From NCBI RefSeq assembly GCF_016909495.1, contig NZ_JAFBFW010000002.1:248001-312000 (forward strand): 64,000 nt of DNA. Direction: 5' to 3'. The notes beneath the pieces are model-generated. The model did no database searches. It saw only the letters and a list, made by a program, of their open reading frames with translations, and was not told the DNA's origin. This document shows positions 8,536 through 18,427 of the stretch, in pieces. This DNA comes from Pantoea coffeiphila. GTDB lineage: Bacteria; Pseudomonadota; Gammaproteobacteria; Enterobacterales; Enterobacteriaceae. Both the position numbers and the translations under genes were made by a program. How positions within the stretch are numbered: position 1 is the stretch's first letter; each line of letters opens with the position of its first letter.

Positions 8536-8642
8536 AGCGCCAACTCCAAGCGATGCAAACAACTTAGAGGCAGGACGTCCGCCATGGGCACGGCCAGCCA
8601 GCGCCAACTCCCAGTTCTACAAACAACTACTTAGAGGCAGCA
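8523..8642 (+). repeat. Tandem duplication of the right edge of copy B
   Basis: GGCACGGCCAGCCAGCGCC and the bases after it, ending TTAGAGGCAG, occur twice in tandem (from 8523 and again from 8587, period about 64 bases). The second unit is slightly diverged. The duplicated unit starts inside the right inverted arm of copy B. Confidence 0.7.
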
Positions 8643-8720
8643 TGCCTGAGTATTAGTCAATGACAATTCATTAACAAAAGTGCTATATCATTCAGCCGGA
8701 AAAAACGCTAAGGAACGCCG

Positions 8721-9587
8721 ATGACCATTTTCCTACCGCTGATTTATCTGCTGGCGGGTTACGCTATGGGGCATAGCCGCTGGGATTTCAAAGCGCTGGC
8801 TTCCCTGCTGTTAACCCGACTCATCATTCCGCTGGTCATCATCTATAACGTCTCCAGCCACTTTCATGCCATGAGCGGCATTATTCTGGTCACCGCGCTG
8901 TTAATGCTGATTTTACTGAGCGTTGGCCGCCTTGTTAGCCGCGATCCGGTGCAGCATCTTTGCTTCTTCTATCTGAATATCGGCTGGCTGGGTCTGCCCA
9001 TCGTCAGCGCCCTGTTCTCCGCTCAGGCGATAGTGATCGTTATCGCCGCGTACGTCGGCAGTTCGATTTTTGGCAATTCGATTGGTGCAGGTATGCTCTC
9101 CGGCGCGGGCCTGGACCTGAAAGGTCTGCTAAAAACGCCGCCGGTGCTGGCGCTGGGTGCGGGTATCGTGCTGATCCCTTTCGGCGAGCAGATTACCCAG
9201 TTCGGGGAAGGACTTTACGATGCTGCCAAATTTCTGATGAGCTTCCTTGGGATGGCTATTCTGGGATTCTGGCTGGCGAAAGTCCGGGTGACGGCAGCGG
9301 ATTTCCGTAACGAGCTGCGCCCTTTTCTACTGCGCGGCGGGGCCATTTTCCTGCTGGTCAGCGCCTTGTTGTTATGTGGGCATCTTTATGACATTCAGAT
9401 ACTGACCGATAACGCGGCCACGCTGTATCTGTTCTGCCTGCTGCCGCCCGCAGCGAATATTATCGTACTGGAAACCCACTACCTCGGCACCGGCCGTTCG
9501 GCGCGCGCAATTTCATGCGGAACCTGCATCAGCATTGTTGCCATCGCGATCTACGCTGCCGCGGTCGTGCTCAGCCGCATGATGTAA
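8721..9587 (+). CDS. AEC-family (auxin efflux carrier type) permease
   Basis: 288 residues, almost entirely hydrophobic, with about nine to ten predicted membrane segments. The overall pattern fits the AEC/Mem_trans family: a short first half, a central FGNSIGAGML-type loop, and a C-terminal LYLFCLLPPAANIIVLETHYLG helix pair resembling the family's second repeat. Known relatives export or import small organic acids such as malonate, malate or auxin; the substrate here is unknown. AAGGA precedes the ATG. It is followed by small tandem repeats and is convergent with the gsi operon. It is not part of the E. coli gene order at this place. Confidence 0.75.
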   Translation: MTIFLPLIYLLAGYAMGHSRWDFKALASLLLTRLIIPLVIIYNVSSHFHAMSGIILVTALLMLILLSVGRLVSRDPVQHLCFFYLNIGWLGLPIVSALFSAQAIVIVIAAYVGSSIFGNSIGAGMLSGAGLDLKGLLKTPPVLALGAGIVLIPFGEQITQFGEGLYDAAKFLMSFLGMAILGFWLAKVRVTAADFRNELRPFLLRGGAIFLLVSALLLCGHLYDIQILTDNAATLYLFCLLPPAANIIVLETHYLGTGRSARAISCGTCISIVAIAIYAAAVVLSRMM

Positions 9588-9656
9588 GCTGGATGATGTG
9601 GCGTGAGAAGGATGATGTAAGTTGGATGATGTGCCGTGAGAAGGACGATGTAAGTT
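9586..9656 (+). repeat. 33-base tandem repeat after the AEC permease
   Basis: Two full units of 33 bases beginning AAGCTGGATGATGTG / AAGTTGGATGATGTG (9586-9618, 9619-9651) and the start of a third at 9652. The first unit overlaps the stop codon of the permease. No coding function is apparent. Confidence 0.75.
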
Positions 9657-9718
9657 AAATGCTCTGAGCTGGATGATGTGAACCGCACGGTGGGCGTTGG
9701 GTAATGTCAACCGGATGG

Positions 9719-9750
9719 TTTGAGCGCGCAGCTCTCCCTGCGCGCTCAAA
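9719..9750. terminator. Strong hairpin between AEC permease and gsiD
   Basis: TTTGAGCGCGCAG pairs perfectly over 13 bp with CTGCGCGCTCAAA around CTCTCC. It sits between convergent genes. No long T-run follows on +, but stem strength and position suggest a shared terminator. Confidence 0.65.
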
Positions 9751-9810
9751 GTGCTATCAGTGCTATCAGTGCTATCAGTGCTTCAGTGCTTCAGTGCTTC
9801 AGTGCTTCAG
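9751..9810. repeat. Microsatellites at the 3' end of gsiD
   Basis: Three copies of the 9-base unit GTGCTATCA (9751-9777) are followed by four copies of the 8-base unit GTGCTTCA (9778-9809). The last copies include the gsiD stop codon on the - strand. The two units share GTGCT and differ by a one-base change in period, suggesting slippage. Confidence 0.85.
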
Positions 9811-10704
9811 TTTAGGGTCCAGCGCATCGCGCAGACCATCCCCCAGCAGATTGAAGGCCAGCACCGTCAGGAAAATGGCCAGACTCGGAAAGATCGCCAC
9901 GTGCGGTGCCATCACCATATCCGCCTGCGCCGCATTGAGCATTGCGCCCCACTCCGGCGTTGGCGGCTGAGCACCCAGCCCCAGAAACGACAGGCTGGCG
10001 GCAGAGATAATCGAGGTGCCGATACGCATCGTGAAATACACCACGATGGAAGAGAGCGTTCCCGGCAGAATATGGCGCAGAATAATCACCCAGTCCGGCG
10101 CACCGATGCTGCGCGCGGATTCAATATAGGTCAGGTGCTTCAACACCAGGGTATTACCGCGCACCAGCCGGGCAAAGGCTGGAATGCTGAAAATCGCCAC
10201 CGCGAGGATCACGTTAGACATGCCGTTTCCGAGTACCGCCACCACCGCTATCGCCAGCAGGATACCGGGAAAGGCGAAAAGCACGTCGCAGATGCGCATA
10301 ATAATGCGGTCCCACCAGCCTTCGTAATAGCCAGCCAGCAAACCCAGCAGCGTGCCGATAGCGGCCCCCACCGCCACCGAAAAGACCCCGGCAACCAGCG
10401 ACAAACGCGCACCGAGCAGCACGCGGCTGAAGATATCGCGGCCCAGCGCATCCACGCCGAACCAGTGCAGCATCGACGGCCCTTCATTAAGCCTGTCGTA
10501 GTCAAAATAGTTTTCCGCATCGAACGGTGCCAGCAGGGGGGCAAATGCAGCCACCACGACCAGCAGCACGATAAATATGGCTGCCGCCATCGCCAGATGC
10601 TGACGACGAAAACGCCGCCAGAACTCACGCCACGGAGTACGCAGACGATCGGGGCTGATTGTCGGCAGTGCGGATAGCGCAGCTTTGCGTCGCCAGTTAA
10701 GCAT
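9799..10704 (-). CDS. gsiD: Glutathione ABC importer permease GsiD
   Basis: 301 residues from the ATG behind AAGGA; a TTG one codon earlier is in frame. It is an oligopeptide-type (DppC/OppC) inner-membrane permease with an N-terminal cytoplasmic segment, about six membrane helices, and the EAA loop [20 protein letters not shown] that contacts the ATPase. The C-terminal [19 protein letters not shown] block is diagnostic for the family. It is near-identical in layout to E. coli GsiD (303 residues). Last gene of iaaA-gsiABCD, nine bases after gsiC. Its 3' end runs into an 8-base tandem repeat that supplies the stop codon. Confidence 0.95.
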   Translation of the reverse strand: MLNWRRKAALSALPTISPDRLRTPWREFWRRFRRQHLAMAAAIFIVLLVVVAAFAPLLAPFDAENYFDYDRLNEGPSMLHWFGVDALGRDIFSRVLLGARLSLVAGVFSVAVGAAIGTLLGLLAGYYEGWWDRIIMRICDVLFAFPGILLAIAVVAVLGNGMSNVILAVAIFSIPAFARLVRGNTLVLKHLTYIESARSIGAPDWVIILRHILPGTLSSIVVYFTMRIGTSIISAASLSFLGLGAQPPTPEWGAMLNAAQADMVMAPHVAIFPSLAIFLTVLAFNLLGDGLRDALDPKLKH

Positions 10705-10713
10705 CAACCATCC

Positions 10714-11634
10714 TTATTTGTAGCGAATTGCCGGATTGATCGCCGCGTAGAGCATATCGACCATCAAATTAATCAGGATAAACTCCAGTGAGAACAGCAG
10801 CACTTCGGCCTGAATCACCGGATAATCACGCATCTCAACGGAATCAACGAGCAGCCGTCCCAGCCCAGGCCAGTTGAACACCACCTCCACGACGATCGAT
10901 CCGCCGAGCAGGAAACCAAACTGCAGCCCCATCATGGTCACCACCGGGATCATCGCATTGCGCAGGCCGTGCTTGACCACCACCAGCGATTCACGCACGC
11001 CTTTGGCCCGCGCAGTACGCATGTAATCTTCCTGCATCACTTCGACAAACGACGCGCGGGTAAAGCGAGCCATCACTGCCGCTACGGCGGCACCAAGGGT
11101 AATCGAGGGTAAAATATAGTGCTGCCAGCTGTCAGCGCCAACGGTCGGCAACCAGCCCAGCTCAACGGAAAAAACCTGCATCAGCAGGATACCCAGAGCA
11201 AAAGCCGGGAAGGAAATGCCGGACACCGCCAGCGTCATCCCCAGACGGTCGGGCCAGCGGTTGCGCCACACGGCGGAAACAATGCCAATCGCCATGCCGA
11301 AAACAACCGACCACGCCATGCTGCTCAGCGTCAGCCAGAAAGTGGGCATAAAGCGTAGCGCAATCTCTTCAGACACCGGGCGTTTAGACACCATCGACAG
11401 GCCAAAATCCCCCTGCAACGCATTGGTGATATAGCGCCAGAACTGCTGCGGCAGCGGCAAATCCAGCCCCAGCTGTTCGCGTACCATCGCCACCACTTCG
11501 GCATCCGCTTCGCGGCCGGCAATCAATCGCGCCGGGTCTCCCGGTAAAAGATGAACAAACAGAAACACCAGCACCGCCACAATCAGCAGCGTCGGGATCA
11601 GGCCCAGCAGGCGTTTAATAAAATAGTTAAGCAT
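10714..11634 (-). CDS. gsiC: Glutathione ABC importer permease GsiC
   Basis: 306 residues, the E. coli length. It begins [19 protein letters not shown], typical of DppB/OppB permeases, with about six membrane helices, a periplasmic loop after the first helix ([12 protein letters not shown]) and the EAA loop [20 protein letters not shown]. It forms the heterodimeric membrane channel with GsiD. It lies between gsiB and gsiD, with a stem-loop in the 47-base gap to gsiB. Confidence 0.95.
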   Translation of the reverse strand: MLNYFIKRLLGLIPTLLIVAVLVFLFVHLLPGDPARLIAGREADAEVVAMVREQLGLDLPLPQQFWRYITNALQGDFGLSMVSKRPVSEEIALRFMPTFWLTLSSMAWSVVFGMAIGIVSAVWRNRWPDRLGMTLAVSGISFPAFALGILLMQVFSVELGWLPTVGADSWQHYILPSITLGAAVAAVMARFTRASFVEVMQEDYMRTARAKGVRESLVVVKHGLRNAMIPVVTMMGLQFGFLLGGSIVVEVVFNWPGLGRLLVDSVEMRDYPVIQAEVLLFSLEFILINLMVDMLYAAINPAIRYK

Positions 11635-11644
11635 CGATGTTCCT

Positions 11645-11666
11645 ACGCCCCCTTCACAGGGGGCGT
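11645..11666. terminator. Stem-loop between gsiB and gsiC
   Basis: ACGCCCCC pairs with GGGGGCGT around TTCACA. On the - strand, in which the operon is read, no T-run follows, so it probably does not end transcription. A stem just after the binding-protein gene is a common way to stabilise that part of the mRNA and give excess binding protein. Confidence 0.55.
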
Positions 11667-11681
11667 TTTTGCTGTCGGGCG

Positions 11682-13220
11682 TTACTTCAGGTCAGCATCG
11701 TCGAAGCTGAACGAGGTATCCGGCATCACGTAGAAACCGGTCAGGTTTTTAGTGTTGGCGGAAACCAGCTTCTCTACCACCAGCGGCACCCACGGCTGAT
11801 CTTTCCAGATGAGATCCTGGGCATCTTTATACAGGGCGGATTTCTTCTCGCCGTCGGTAGTGTTCAGCGCGTCGGTCAGATCTTTATCCACCTGCGGATT
11901 GCTGTAGAAGGCGGTATTAAAGATGGTTGGCGGCCAGGACTGGGTGGCAAACAGCGGCGTCAGCGCCCAGTTGGCTTCACCGGTTGACGCCGACCAGCCG
12001 GTGTAGAACATCCGCACGCCGCTCTCTTTCTGACCCTTATCTTCAACCTGCGCCGCACGCTGGCCGGCATCCATTGCCGTCAGCTGTACCTTAATCCCCA
12101 CCTGCGCCAGCTGCTGCTGGGTAAACTGCAGCACCTTCTGCGCGGTGCTGTGGTTATGGGATGACCACAGCGTGGTGCTGAAACCGTCAGGATAGCCCGC
12201 CTCTTTCAGCAGCTCGCGCGCCTTCGCCGGGTTGTACTCCGGTGCCGGATAGCTCTGCGCGTACTGAATAGACGGCGGAACTATGCCGGTAGCCGGGGTG
12301 GCGTAACCGGCAAAGGCCACTTTCGCCAGCGCATCACGATTAATCGCGTAGTTAATCGCCTCGCGCACTTTCGGGTTATCAAACGGCTTCTGGGTGACAT
12401 TCAGGCTGATGTAGCGCTGCATAATCGATGGCGAGGTGACCAGATCGAGCTTGCTGTTTTTTTCCAGCAGTTTGGCCTGCTCGAAGGGGATCGGGAAAGC
12501 AAAGTTCGCCTCACCGGTTTGCAGCATTGCTGAACGAGTATTGTTGTCGACCACCGGCCGCCAGGTAATCGAATCCAGCTTCGGATAGCCCGGCTTCCAG
12601 TAGCCGTCAAACTTCTTCACTTTAACGAAGTCGGTTTGATTCCAGGTGACAAATTCATACGGACCGGTTCCCACAGGGTGGAAGCCGATATCCTTACCGT
12701 ACTTCGTCAGCGCGTCCGGGGAGATCATCGCCGCCACCGGGCTGGCCAGGGTATTGATAAAGGCGGAGAACGGCTGCGAAAGCGTAATCTTCACCGTGGT
12801 CGGGTCGATAACTTCAGTGCCGGACACCACTTTAAACAGGTTAAAGCGCTTGAGGTGATTGTCAGGATTGCTGGCGCGATCGAGGTTGGCCTTCACCGCC
12901 GCCGCGTTGAACTCCGTACCGTCCTGGAACTTCACGCCGCTGCGCAGTTTGATGGTGTAGTTCAGACCGTCGGGGCTGACCTGATAACTCTCGGCCAGCA
13001 CGTTCTGCAGTTTCATATCCTTATCAAAACCAAACAGGCCCTGATAGAAGGATTTCGCCACCGCCTGCGACAGCGTATCGTTGGCATCATACGGGTCGAG
13101 GGTGGTGAAGTTGGAGGCCACGGCGATAGTGACATCCTTCGCCGCCCAGGCAGGCAGAGCGGCAATAGTGCCCAGCAGCCCGGCGGTTAACAACAGCTTA
13201 CGCGTTTTCAGAACCATCAT
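11682..13220 (-). CDS. gsiB: Glutathione-binding periplasmic protein GsiB
   Basis: 512 residues, identical in length to E. coli GsiB. It has an N-terminal signal peptide (cleavage about AWA-AKD) and the SBP family 5 fold of DppA/OppA relatives, with [20 protein letters not shown] near the start and family blocks [18 protein letters not shown] and [20 protein letters not shown]. It binds glutathione in the periplasm and delivers it to GsiCD. Two adjacent ATGs follow GGAG; the first is kept. Confidence 0.95.
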   Translation of the reverse strand: MMVLKTRKLLLTAGLLGTIAALPAWAAKDVTIAVASNFTTLDPYDANDTLSQAVAKSFYQGLFGFDKDMKLQNVLAESYQVSPDGLNYTIKLRSGVKFQDGTEFNAAAVKANLDRASNPDNHLKRFNLFKVVSGTEVIDPTTVKITLSQPFSAFINTLASPVAAMISPDALTKYGKDIGFHPVGTGPYEFVTWNQTDFVKVKKFDGYWKPGYPKLDSITWRPVVDNNTRSAMLQTGEANFAFPIPFEQAKLLEKNSKLDLVTSPSIMQRYISLNVTQKPFDNPKVREAINYAINRDALAKVAFAGYATPATGIVPPSIQYAQSYPAPEYNPAKARELLKEAGYPDGFSTTLWSSHNHSTAQKVLQFTQQQLAQVGIKVQLTAMDAGQRAAQVEDKGQKESGVRMFYTGWSASTGEANWALTPLFATQSWPPTIFNTAFYSNPQVDKDLTDALNTTDGEKKSALYKDAQDLIWKDQPWVPLVVEKLVSANTKNLTGFYVMPDTSFSFDDADLK

Positions 13221-13256
13221 CTCAATCTCCTGTCTCTTATTTTCATTATCAAATAA

Positions 13257-15107
13257 TCAGGCGCGGTTAATCACATGTCGGGCAACATAATGCCCGGCAC
13301 TGACCTCAACCAGCGGGGCCACCAGCGGCTCATCGCCAAGGGCACGGATCGGGCTGGGAATTTCATCAACAAGCAGCGCTCGCTCGCGGCGGCGATGGCC
13401 GGGCTGGGCGACCGGCACGGCCGCCATCAGCTTGCGGGTATACGGATGCTGCGGGTTTTCAAAGACGGCCTGGCGCGGGCCGATCTCTACGATCTGCCCC
13501 AGATACATCACCGCCACCCGGTGACTGATGCGCTCAACCACCGCCATATCATGGGAAATAAACAAAAACGCAATGCCGTAGTCGCGCTGGAGGTCAAGCA
13601 TCAGATTAATAATCTGTGCCTGAATCGACACGTCCAGCGCAGACACCGATTCATCGGCAATCACCACCTTCGGATTCAGCGCCAGCGCCCGGGCGATACA
13701 GATACGCTGCCGCTGGCCGCCGGAAAATTCGTGCGGATAGCGCTGCGCATGTTCCGGCAGCAGCCCGACCCGCTCCAGCAGGCTGGCCACTCGCTGCTCG
13801 GCCTCCTGCCCACGGGCGATGCCGTGGACCAGCAGCGGCTCCATAATCGAGTAGCCCACCGTCAGACGCGGATCGAGAGAGGCGTATGGATCCTGAAAAA
13901 TAAACTGAATATCGCGGCGCAGATGCGACAGCGCGCTGCCCTTGAGCAGATCGATGCGCTTACCGTCAAAGGTAATCGAGCCGCCCTGGCTCTCTACCAG
14001 CCGCAGTAGCGAGCGCCCGGTGGTGGATTTGCCACAGCCGGATTCACCGACCAGCGCCAGCGTTTCGCCGTGATGAAGATCGAAGCTGACTTTTTCCACC
14101 GCATGCACTCGCCGTGTAACGCGGTTAAAGATACCGCTGCGAATATCAAAACGGGTCACCAGATCGCGAACCTGCAGCAGCGGCGGGCCGTCTTTACGCA
14201 CGGTATCCTGCGGCAGTTCCGCCGTGGGATCTTCTTCACCCACCAGTGGAAACTTCTGCGGAAAGGGGCGACCGGTCATTGCACCGAGTTTTGGCACCGC
14301 CGCCAGCAGCGCACGGGTGTAAGGCTCTTTCGGTGCGGAAAACAGCGTTTCTACTTCGCCGGTTTCCACTACGTTGCCGCGATACATCACCTGTACCCTA
14401 TCGGCCATTTCCGCCACCACGCCCATATCGTGAGTGATAAATATCACCCCCATTTGCATTTCCTTTTGCAGCACGCGGATCAGCTGCAGGATCTGCGCCT
14501 GAATGGTCACATCCAGCGCGGTGGTCGGCTCGTCGGCAATCAGCAGCGCGGGGCGACAGGAGAGCGCCATGGCGATCATCACCCGCTGACGCATGCCGCC
14601 GGAAAGCTGATGCGGATAGCGGGACATAATATTTTTAGCTTCCGGAATGCGGACCAGATCCAGCATGCGCTTCGCTTCCTCCAGCGCCTGCTGGTGATCT
14701 TTACCCTGATGCAGGCGAATAGATTCGGCGATTTGCTCACCGACCGGAAACACCGGGTTCAGCGAGGTCATCGGCTCCTGAAAGATCATCGCGATATCGG
14801 CACCGCGAATCTCACGCAGTTTCCGGGCGGAGAGCGTCGCCAGATCGACCTGCTGCTGATTGCGGCGACGCAGCAGAATACTGCCGCTATCAATGCTGCC
14901 GCCGCCCTGTTCTACCAGCCGCATCAGTGCCAGTGAAGTCACCGATTTACCGGAGCCGGACTCGCCGACAATCGCCAGCGTTTCGCCTTCGCGAACCGTT
15001 AACGAGAGATTATTTACCGCCTGAATGCGCTGACCTTCCTGCTGAAAACTAACGCTGAGGTCACTGACCGTCAGCACCAGTTCATTGTGCTGGTGAAGCG
15101 CGCTCAT
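13257..15107 (-). CDS. gsiA: Glutathione ABC importer ATPase GsiA (two fused ATPase domains)
   Basis: 616 residues from the ATG that shares its A with the iaaA stop (TGATG). Two complete ABC domains are visible. Domain 1 (about 10-270) has Walker A GESGSGKS, signature LSGGMRQR and Walker [13 protein letters not shown]. Domain 2 (about 315-565) has [16 protein letters not shown] and [12 protein letters not shown]. Here the Walker B glutamate is followed by Ser-Val, also seen in E. coli-type GsiA. The oligopeptide-transporter C-terminal extension follows each domain. It powers GsiCD. GAGGAG within the end of iaaA is its ribosome-binding site, so translation is likely coupled. Confidence 0.95.
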   Translation of the reverse strand: MSALHQHNELVLTVSDLSVSFQQEGQRIQAVNNLSLTVREGETLAIVGESGSGKSVTSLALMRLVEQGGGSIDSGSILLRRRNQQQVDLATLSARKLREIRGADIAMIFQEPMTSLNPVFPVGEQIAESIRLHQGKDHQQALEEAKRMLDLVRIPEAKNIMSRYPHQLSGGMRQRVMIAMALSCRPALLIADEPTTALDVTIQAQILQLIRVLQKEMQMGVIFITHDMGVVAEMADRVQVMYRGNVVETGEVETLFSAPKEPYTRALLAAVPKLGAMTGRPFPQKFPLVGEEDPTAELPQDTVRKDGPPLLQVRDLVTRFDIRSGIFNRVTRRVHAVEKVSFDLHHGETLALVGESGCGKSTTGRSLLRLVESQGGSITFDGKRIDLLKGSALSHLRRDIQFIFQDPYASLDPRLTVGYSIMEPLLVHGIARGQEAEQRVASLLERVGLLPEHAQRYPHEFSGGQRQRICIARALALNPKVVIADESVSALDVSIQAQIINLMLDLQRDYGIAFLFISHDMAVVERISHRVAVMYLGQIVEIGPRQAVFENPQHPYTRKLMAAVPVAQPGHRRRERALLVDEIPSPIRALGDEPLVAPLVEVSAGHYVARHVINRA

Positions 15108-16063
15108 CAATACTCCTCGCGAAAAATAGCCGCCACCGGCGCTTCGCCGACCACGCCGTAACCGCGATACATCCCTTCACTGTTAAACGGCAACAGCACA
15201 TTTCCCTGGCGATCGATGGCGATCAGCCCACCGCTGCCGCCGAGCTGAGGGATTTTTTCCATAACGACCCGTTCGGTTGCCTGCTGAAGCGACAGGCCGC
15301 CGTAGTTCATCAGTGCGGCAACGTCATAGGCCGCAAGAGTACGAATAAAGACTTCGCCGGTACCGGTACAGGATACCGCCACCGTATCGCTGGCATAACA
15401 GCCCGCGCCCGGCAGCGGGGAGTCACCCACCCGGCCAACCTGTTTATTGGTCATGCCACCGGTGGAGGTAGCTGCAGCAAGATTTCCTGCGGAATCCAGC
15501 GCGACGGCACCGACGGTGCCCATTTTACGATCCGGGTCGAGCGGCTCGCCCGAACGGGCTTCGTCGTGATCCAGCACCACTTTCTGCTGGTTCTGCGCGC
15601 GTTCAAGCTGCTTGCGGCGCCCCGGCGTAGAGAAAAAGTCAGCGGCAACCATTTCCAGCCCCTGGGCAGCCGCAAACGATTCCGCACCGGCGCCAGTGAA
15701 CAGCACGTGGGGACTGTGTTCCAGCACCGCGCGCGCTGCCAGCACCGGATTACGAATATGGGATACGCCCGCGACAGCCCCGGCCTCAAGGGTCCGACCA
15801 TCCATCACGCAGGCATCAAGTTCGTGGGTCGCCTGATGGGTAAATACCGATCCCACCCCGGCGTTAAACATCGGGCATTCTTCCAACAGACGGACCGCTT
15901 CGGTTACCACATCCAGCGCGCTGGCACCGCTGGCCAGCATCGCCTGGGCGCTGGCCACGATCTGCGTCAGCGCCTGACGATAGCGTTGCTCGGCTTTTGC
16001 ATCCATACTGGTACGAGTTATCGTGCCTGCACCACCGTGGATGGCAATCGTCGCTCTGACCAT
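15107..16063 (-). CDS. iaaA: Isoaspartyl peptidase / L-asparaginase IaaA
   Basis: 318 residues, an Ntn-hydrolase of the plant-type asparaginase family. The precursor self-cleaves before the catalytic threonine in [11 protein letters not shown] (about residue 179 in E. coli numbering), giving alpha and beta chains. Substrate-loop motifs [22 protein letters not shown] and [16 protein letters not shown] are all present. It hydrolyses isoaspartyl dipeptides and asparagine in the cytoplasm. First gene of the iaaA-gsiABCD operon, divergent from moeA, as in E. coli. AGGAT lies about nine bases before the ATG. Confidence 0.95.
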   Translation of the reverse strand: MVRATIAIHGGAGTITRTSMDAKAEQRYRQALTQIVASAQAMLASGASALDVVTEAVRLLEECPMFNAGVGSVFTHQATHELDACVMDGRTLEAGAVAGVSHIRNPVLAARAVLEHSPHVLFTGAGAESFAAAQGLEMVAADFFSTPGRRKQLERAQNQQKVVLDHDEARSGEPLDPDRKMGTVGAVALDSAGNLAAATSTGGMTNKQVGRVGDSPLPGAGCYASDTVAVSCTGTGEVFIRTLAAYDVAALMNYGGLSLQQATERVVMEKIPQLGGSGGLIAIDRQGNVLLPFNSEGMYRGYGVVGEAPVAAIFREEY

Positions 16064-16328
16064 GATTATTTATCCTGTCTGTTAAATCAGCATGAAAAAC
16101 ACCGGGTTAGCTGGTATTTTTTGAAAAAATACCGTTTTGACTATAGGTAGCATACCTGAGGTTGTAAAGCGGAAAGTTCGCACCCTGATAATAACCAATG
16201 GTTCTAACTTAGCTGCGTTTCGTACTTTCGCACCGCCGTTTTCAGCATGCGTGACCCTGCTGTCGAATCGCGCCATAATACTGCCAAAAGCATTTCGCCC
16301 GCCCTGCGGCGCGAACCGAGGAGAAGTT

Positions 16329-17564
16329 ATGGAAGCGTTTACATCGGGATTGATCTCCCTCGACGATGCCCTGAGCAACATGCTGAGCCGCATTACCCCT
16401 ATTGATGAAAGTGAGCTTTTACCGCTGCCGCAGGCGGCAGGACGCATCAATGCGTCGCCGGTAATATCGCCGATGGCGGTTCCCCCTTTTGATAATTCTG
16501 CGATGGATGGCTATGCCGTCCGCATGGCCGATGTTCAATCCGGCACGCCGCTGACCGTCGCGGGTAAAGCCTTTGCCGGTTCGCCTTTTAACGGTAACTG
16601 GCCGGCCGGCAGCTGTATTCGCATTATGACCGGCGCGCCGATACCTGCGGGATGTGAAGCCGTGGTGATGCAGGAACAGACCGAACAGCAGGGTGACGCG
16701 GTGGTGATTACCGCCAAAGTCAGTGCCGGGCAAAACATCCGCCGCGCTGGCGAAGATATCCGCCAGGGAAGCGAAGTACTGACCGCCGGTGTCAGGCTCG
16801 GCGCCGCCGAACTGCCGCTGCTGGCCTCGCTGGGGATCGCCAGCGTGCAGGTACTGCGCCCGTTACGCGTGGCGATTTTCTCCACGGGTGATGAACTGCA
16901 ATCACCGGGCCAGCCGCTGGCCGCCGGGCAGATCTACGACACTAACCGCTTTGCCGTGCATCTGATGCTGAATAAGCTGGGCTGTGAAGTGATCGATCTG
17001 GGCATTATTCGTGACGATCGCGATGCGCTACGTGCCGCTTTTCATGAAGCCGACGCCCGTGCTGACGTGGTGATCAGCAGCGGCGGTGTCTCCGTTGGCG
17101 AGGCCGATTACACCAGGGAGATGCTTGAAGAACTGGGCGAAGTCACCTTCTGGAAACTGGCGATCAAACCGGGTAAACCGTTCGCCTTTGGCCGACTGAA
17201 AAACAGCTGGTTCTGCGGCCTGCCGGGCAATCCTGTCTCGGCCATGCTCACGTTCTATCAGCTGGTGCAGCCGCTGCTGGCTAAACTCACCGGTCAAAGC
17301 GGCCCTGCCCTGCCGCCGCGCCAGCGGGTACGCAGTGCCGATGTGCTAAAAAAATCGCCGGGCCGCCTCGACTTCCAGCGCGGGCTCCTGCTGCGTAACG
17401 CGCAGGGAGAACTGGAGGTGAAATCTACCGGCCATCAGGGTTCTCACGTCTTCAGCTCATGGCATCAGGCAAACTGCTTTATCGTTCTTGAGCGCGAACG
17501 CGGCACTGTACAGCCCGGTGAGTGGGTGGAGATTGAACCGTTTAACGCACTGCTGGAAGGTTGA
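16329..17564 (+). CDS. moeA: Molybdopterin molybdenumtransferase MoeA
   Basis: 411 residues, exactly the E. coli length, from the ATG following GAGGAGAAG; in-frame codons upstream to 16137 lie in the leader. Domain layout is typical: [12 protein letters not shown] near residue 55, [18 protein letters not shown] near 105, [14 protein letters not shown] near 185, [12 protein letters not shown] near 240 and the GLPGNPVSA loop near 300. It inserts molybdate into adenylated molybdopterin in the cytoplasm. It is followed after one base by moeB and divergent from iaaA. Confidence 0.96.
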   Translation: MEAFTSGLISLDDALSNMLSRITPIDESELLPLPQAAGRINASPVISPMAVPPFDNSAMDGYAVRMADVQSGTPLTVAGKAFAGSPFNGNWPAGSCIRIMTGAPIPAGCEAVVMQEQTEQQGDAVVITAKVSAGQNIRRAGEDIRQGSEVLTAGVRLGAAELPLLASLGIASVQVLRPLRVAIFSTGDELQSPGQPLAAGQIYDTNRFAVHLMLNKLGCEVIDLGIIRDDRDALRAAFHEADARADVVISSGGVSVGEADYTREMLEELGEVTFWKLAIKPGKPFAFGRLKNSWFCGLPGNPVSAMLTFYQLVQPLLAKLTGQSGPALPPRQRVRSADVLKKSPGRLDFQRGLLLRNAQGELEVKSTGHQGSHVFSSWHQANCFIVLERERGTVQPGEWVEIEPFNALLEG

Positions 17565-17565
17565 T

Positions 17566-18330
17566 ATGCATCCCGAACTCAGCGATGAAGAGATGCTGCG
17601 CTACAACCGCCAGATTGTGCTGCGCGGCTTTGATTTTGAAGGCCAGGAGCAGCTGAAAGCGGCAAGCGTGCTGGTGGTCGGGCTGGGCGGGCTGGGCTGT
17701 GCCGCCAGCCAGTATCTTGCCGCTGCGGGCGTCGGTCATCTGACCCTGCTCGACTTCGACAGCGTTTCACTGTCGAACCTGCAGCGGCAGGTGCTGCACG
17801 GCGAAGCGCAGCTGGGTATGGCGAAAGTCGAGTCAGCGCGTGCGCGTTTGGCAGCCATCAACTCGCAGATCCGCTACAGCACGATAAATGCGCAGCTTGA
17901 CGATGGCGAACTGGCGCAGCTGATTGCCGATCATCATCTGGTGGTCGACTGCTGCGATAACGTCGCCACGCGTGAACAGCTCAACCGCCTGTGCTATGGC
18001 AGCAAAACGCCGCTGGTTTCCGGCGCGGCGATTCGTATGGAAGGGCAAATCAGCGTGTTTCGCTGGGGCAATAACGAACCGTGCTATCGCTGCATCAGCC
18101 GGCTGTTTGGTGCCGCAACGCTCAGCTGCGTGGAAGCCGGTGTGATGGCACCGCTGGTCGGGGTGATCGGTTCTCTCCAGGCGATGGAGGCAATTCGCAC
18201 ACTCACCGACTACGGCAGCCCGGTTGCCGGTCAACTGCTGCTGTACGATGCCATGACCTTACAGTTCCGCACGATGAAAGTAGCCCGCGATCCCCACTGT
18301 GAAGTTTGCTCAGACAGCGCATCGGAATAA
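17566..18330 (+). CDS. moeB: Molybdopterin-synthase adenylyltransferase MoeB
   Basis: 254 residues from the ATG one base after the moeA stop, preceded by GGAAGG. It is an E1-like enzyme with nucleotide-binding GLGGLGC near residue 40, the catalytic SLSNLQRQV segment near 70, and two CxxC zinc pairs (CYRC near 175, CEVC near the C-terminus). It adenylates the C-terminal glycine of MoaD so that sulfur can be loaded for molybdopterin synthesis. Co-transcribed with moeA. Confidence 0.96.
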   Translation: MHPELSDEEMLRYNRQIVLRGFDFEGQEQLKAASVLVVGLGGLGCAASQYLAAAGVGHLTLLDFDSVSLSNLQRQVLHGEAQLGMAKVESARARLAAINSQIRYSTINAQLDDGELAQLIADHHLVVDCCDNVATREQLNRLCYGSKTPLVSGAAIRMEGQISVFRWGNNEPCYRCISRLFGAATLSCVEAGVMAPLVGVIGSLQAMEAIRTLTDYGSPVAGQLLLYDAMTLQFRTMKVARDPHCEVCSDSASE

Positions 18331-18427
18331 ACGCTTTTCGTAATTTTTACGGAGTAAAAACAAGCGTTTCGGCTGGCAGAACCTATAATAAAGTATGACC
18401 GCCCCGGTGGCAGGAAGGATGACGTAG

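Noticed and set aside
8032-8607. Several open frames of 69-98 codons on both strands across repeat copies A and B
   Set aside because: They lie inside the structured repeats. The same core is read in different frames in other copies, the products are Arg/Ala/Pro-rich without family features, and no ribosome-binding sites support them.
9586-9656. Possible CRISPR-like array (33-base direct repeats)
   Set aside because: The repeats are directly adjacent with no spacers, only two full units exist, and there are no cas genes in the window.
9751-10677. 308-codon open frame on + starting in the microsatellite and running opposite gsiD
   Set aside because: Antisense to gsiD; its first part merely translates the tandem repeats.
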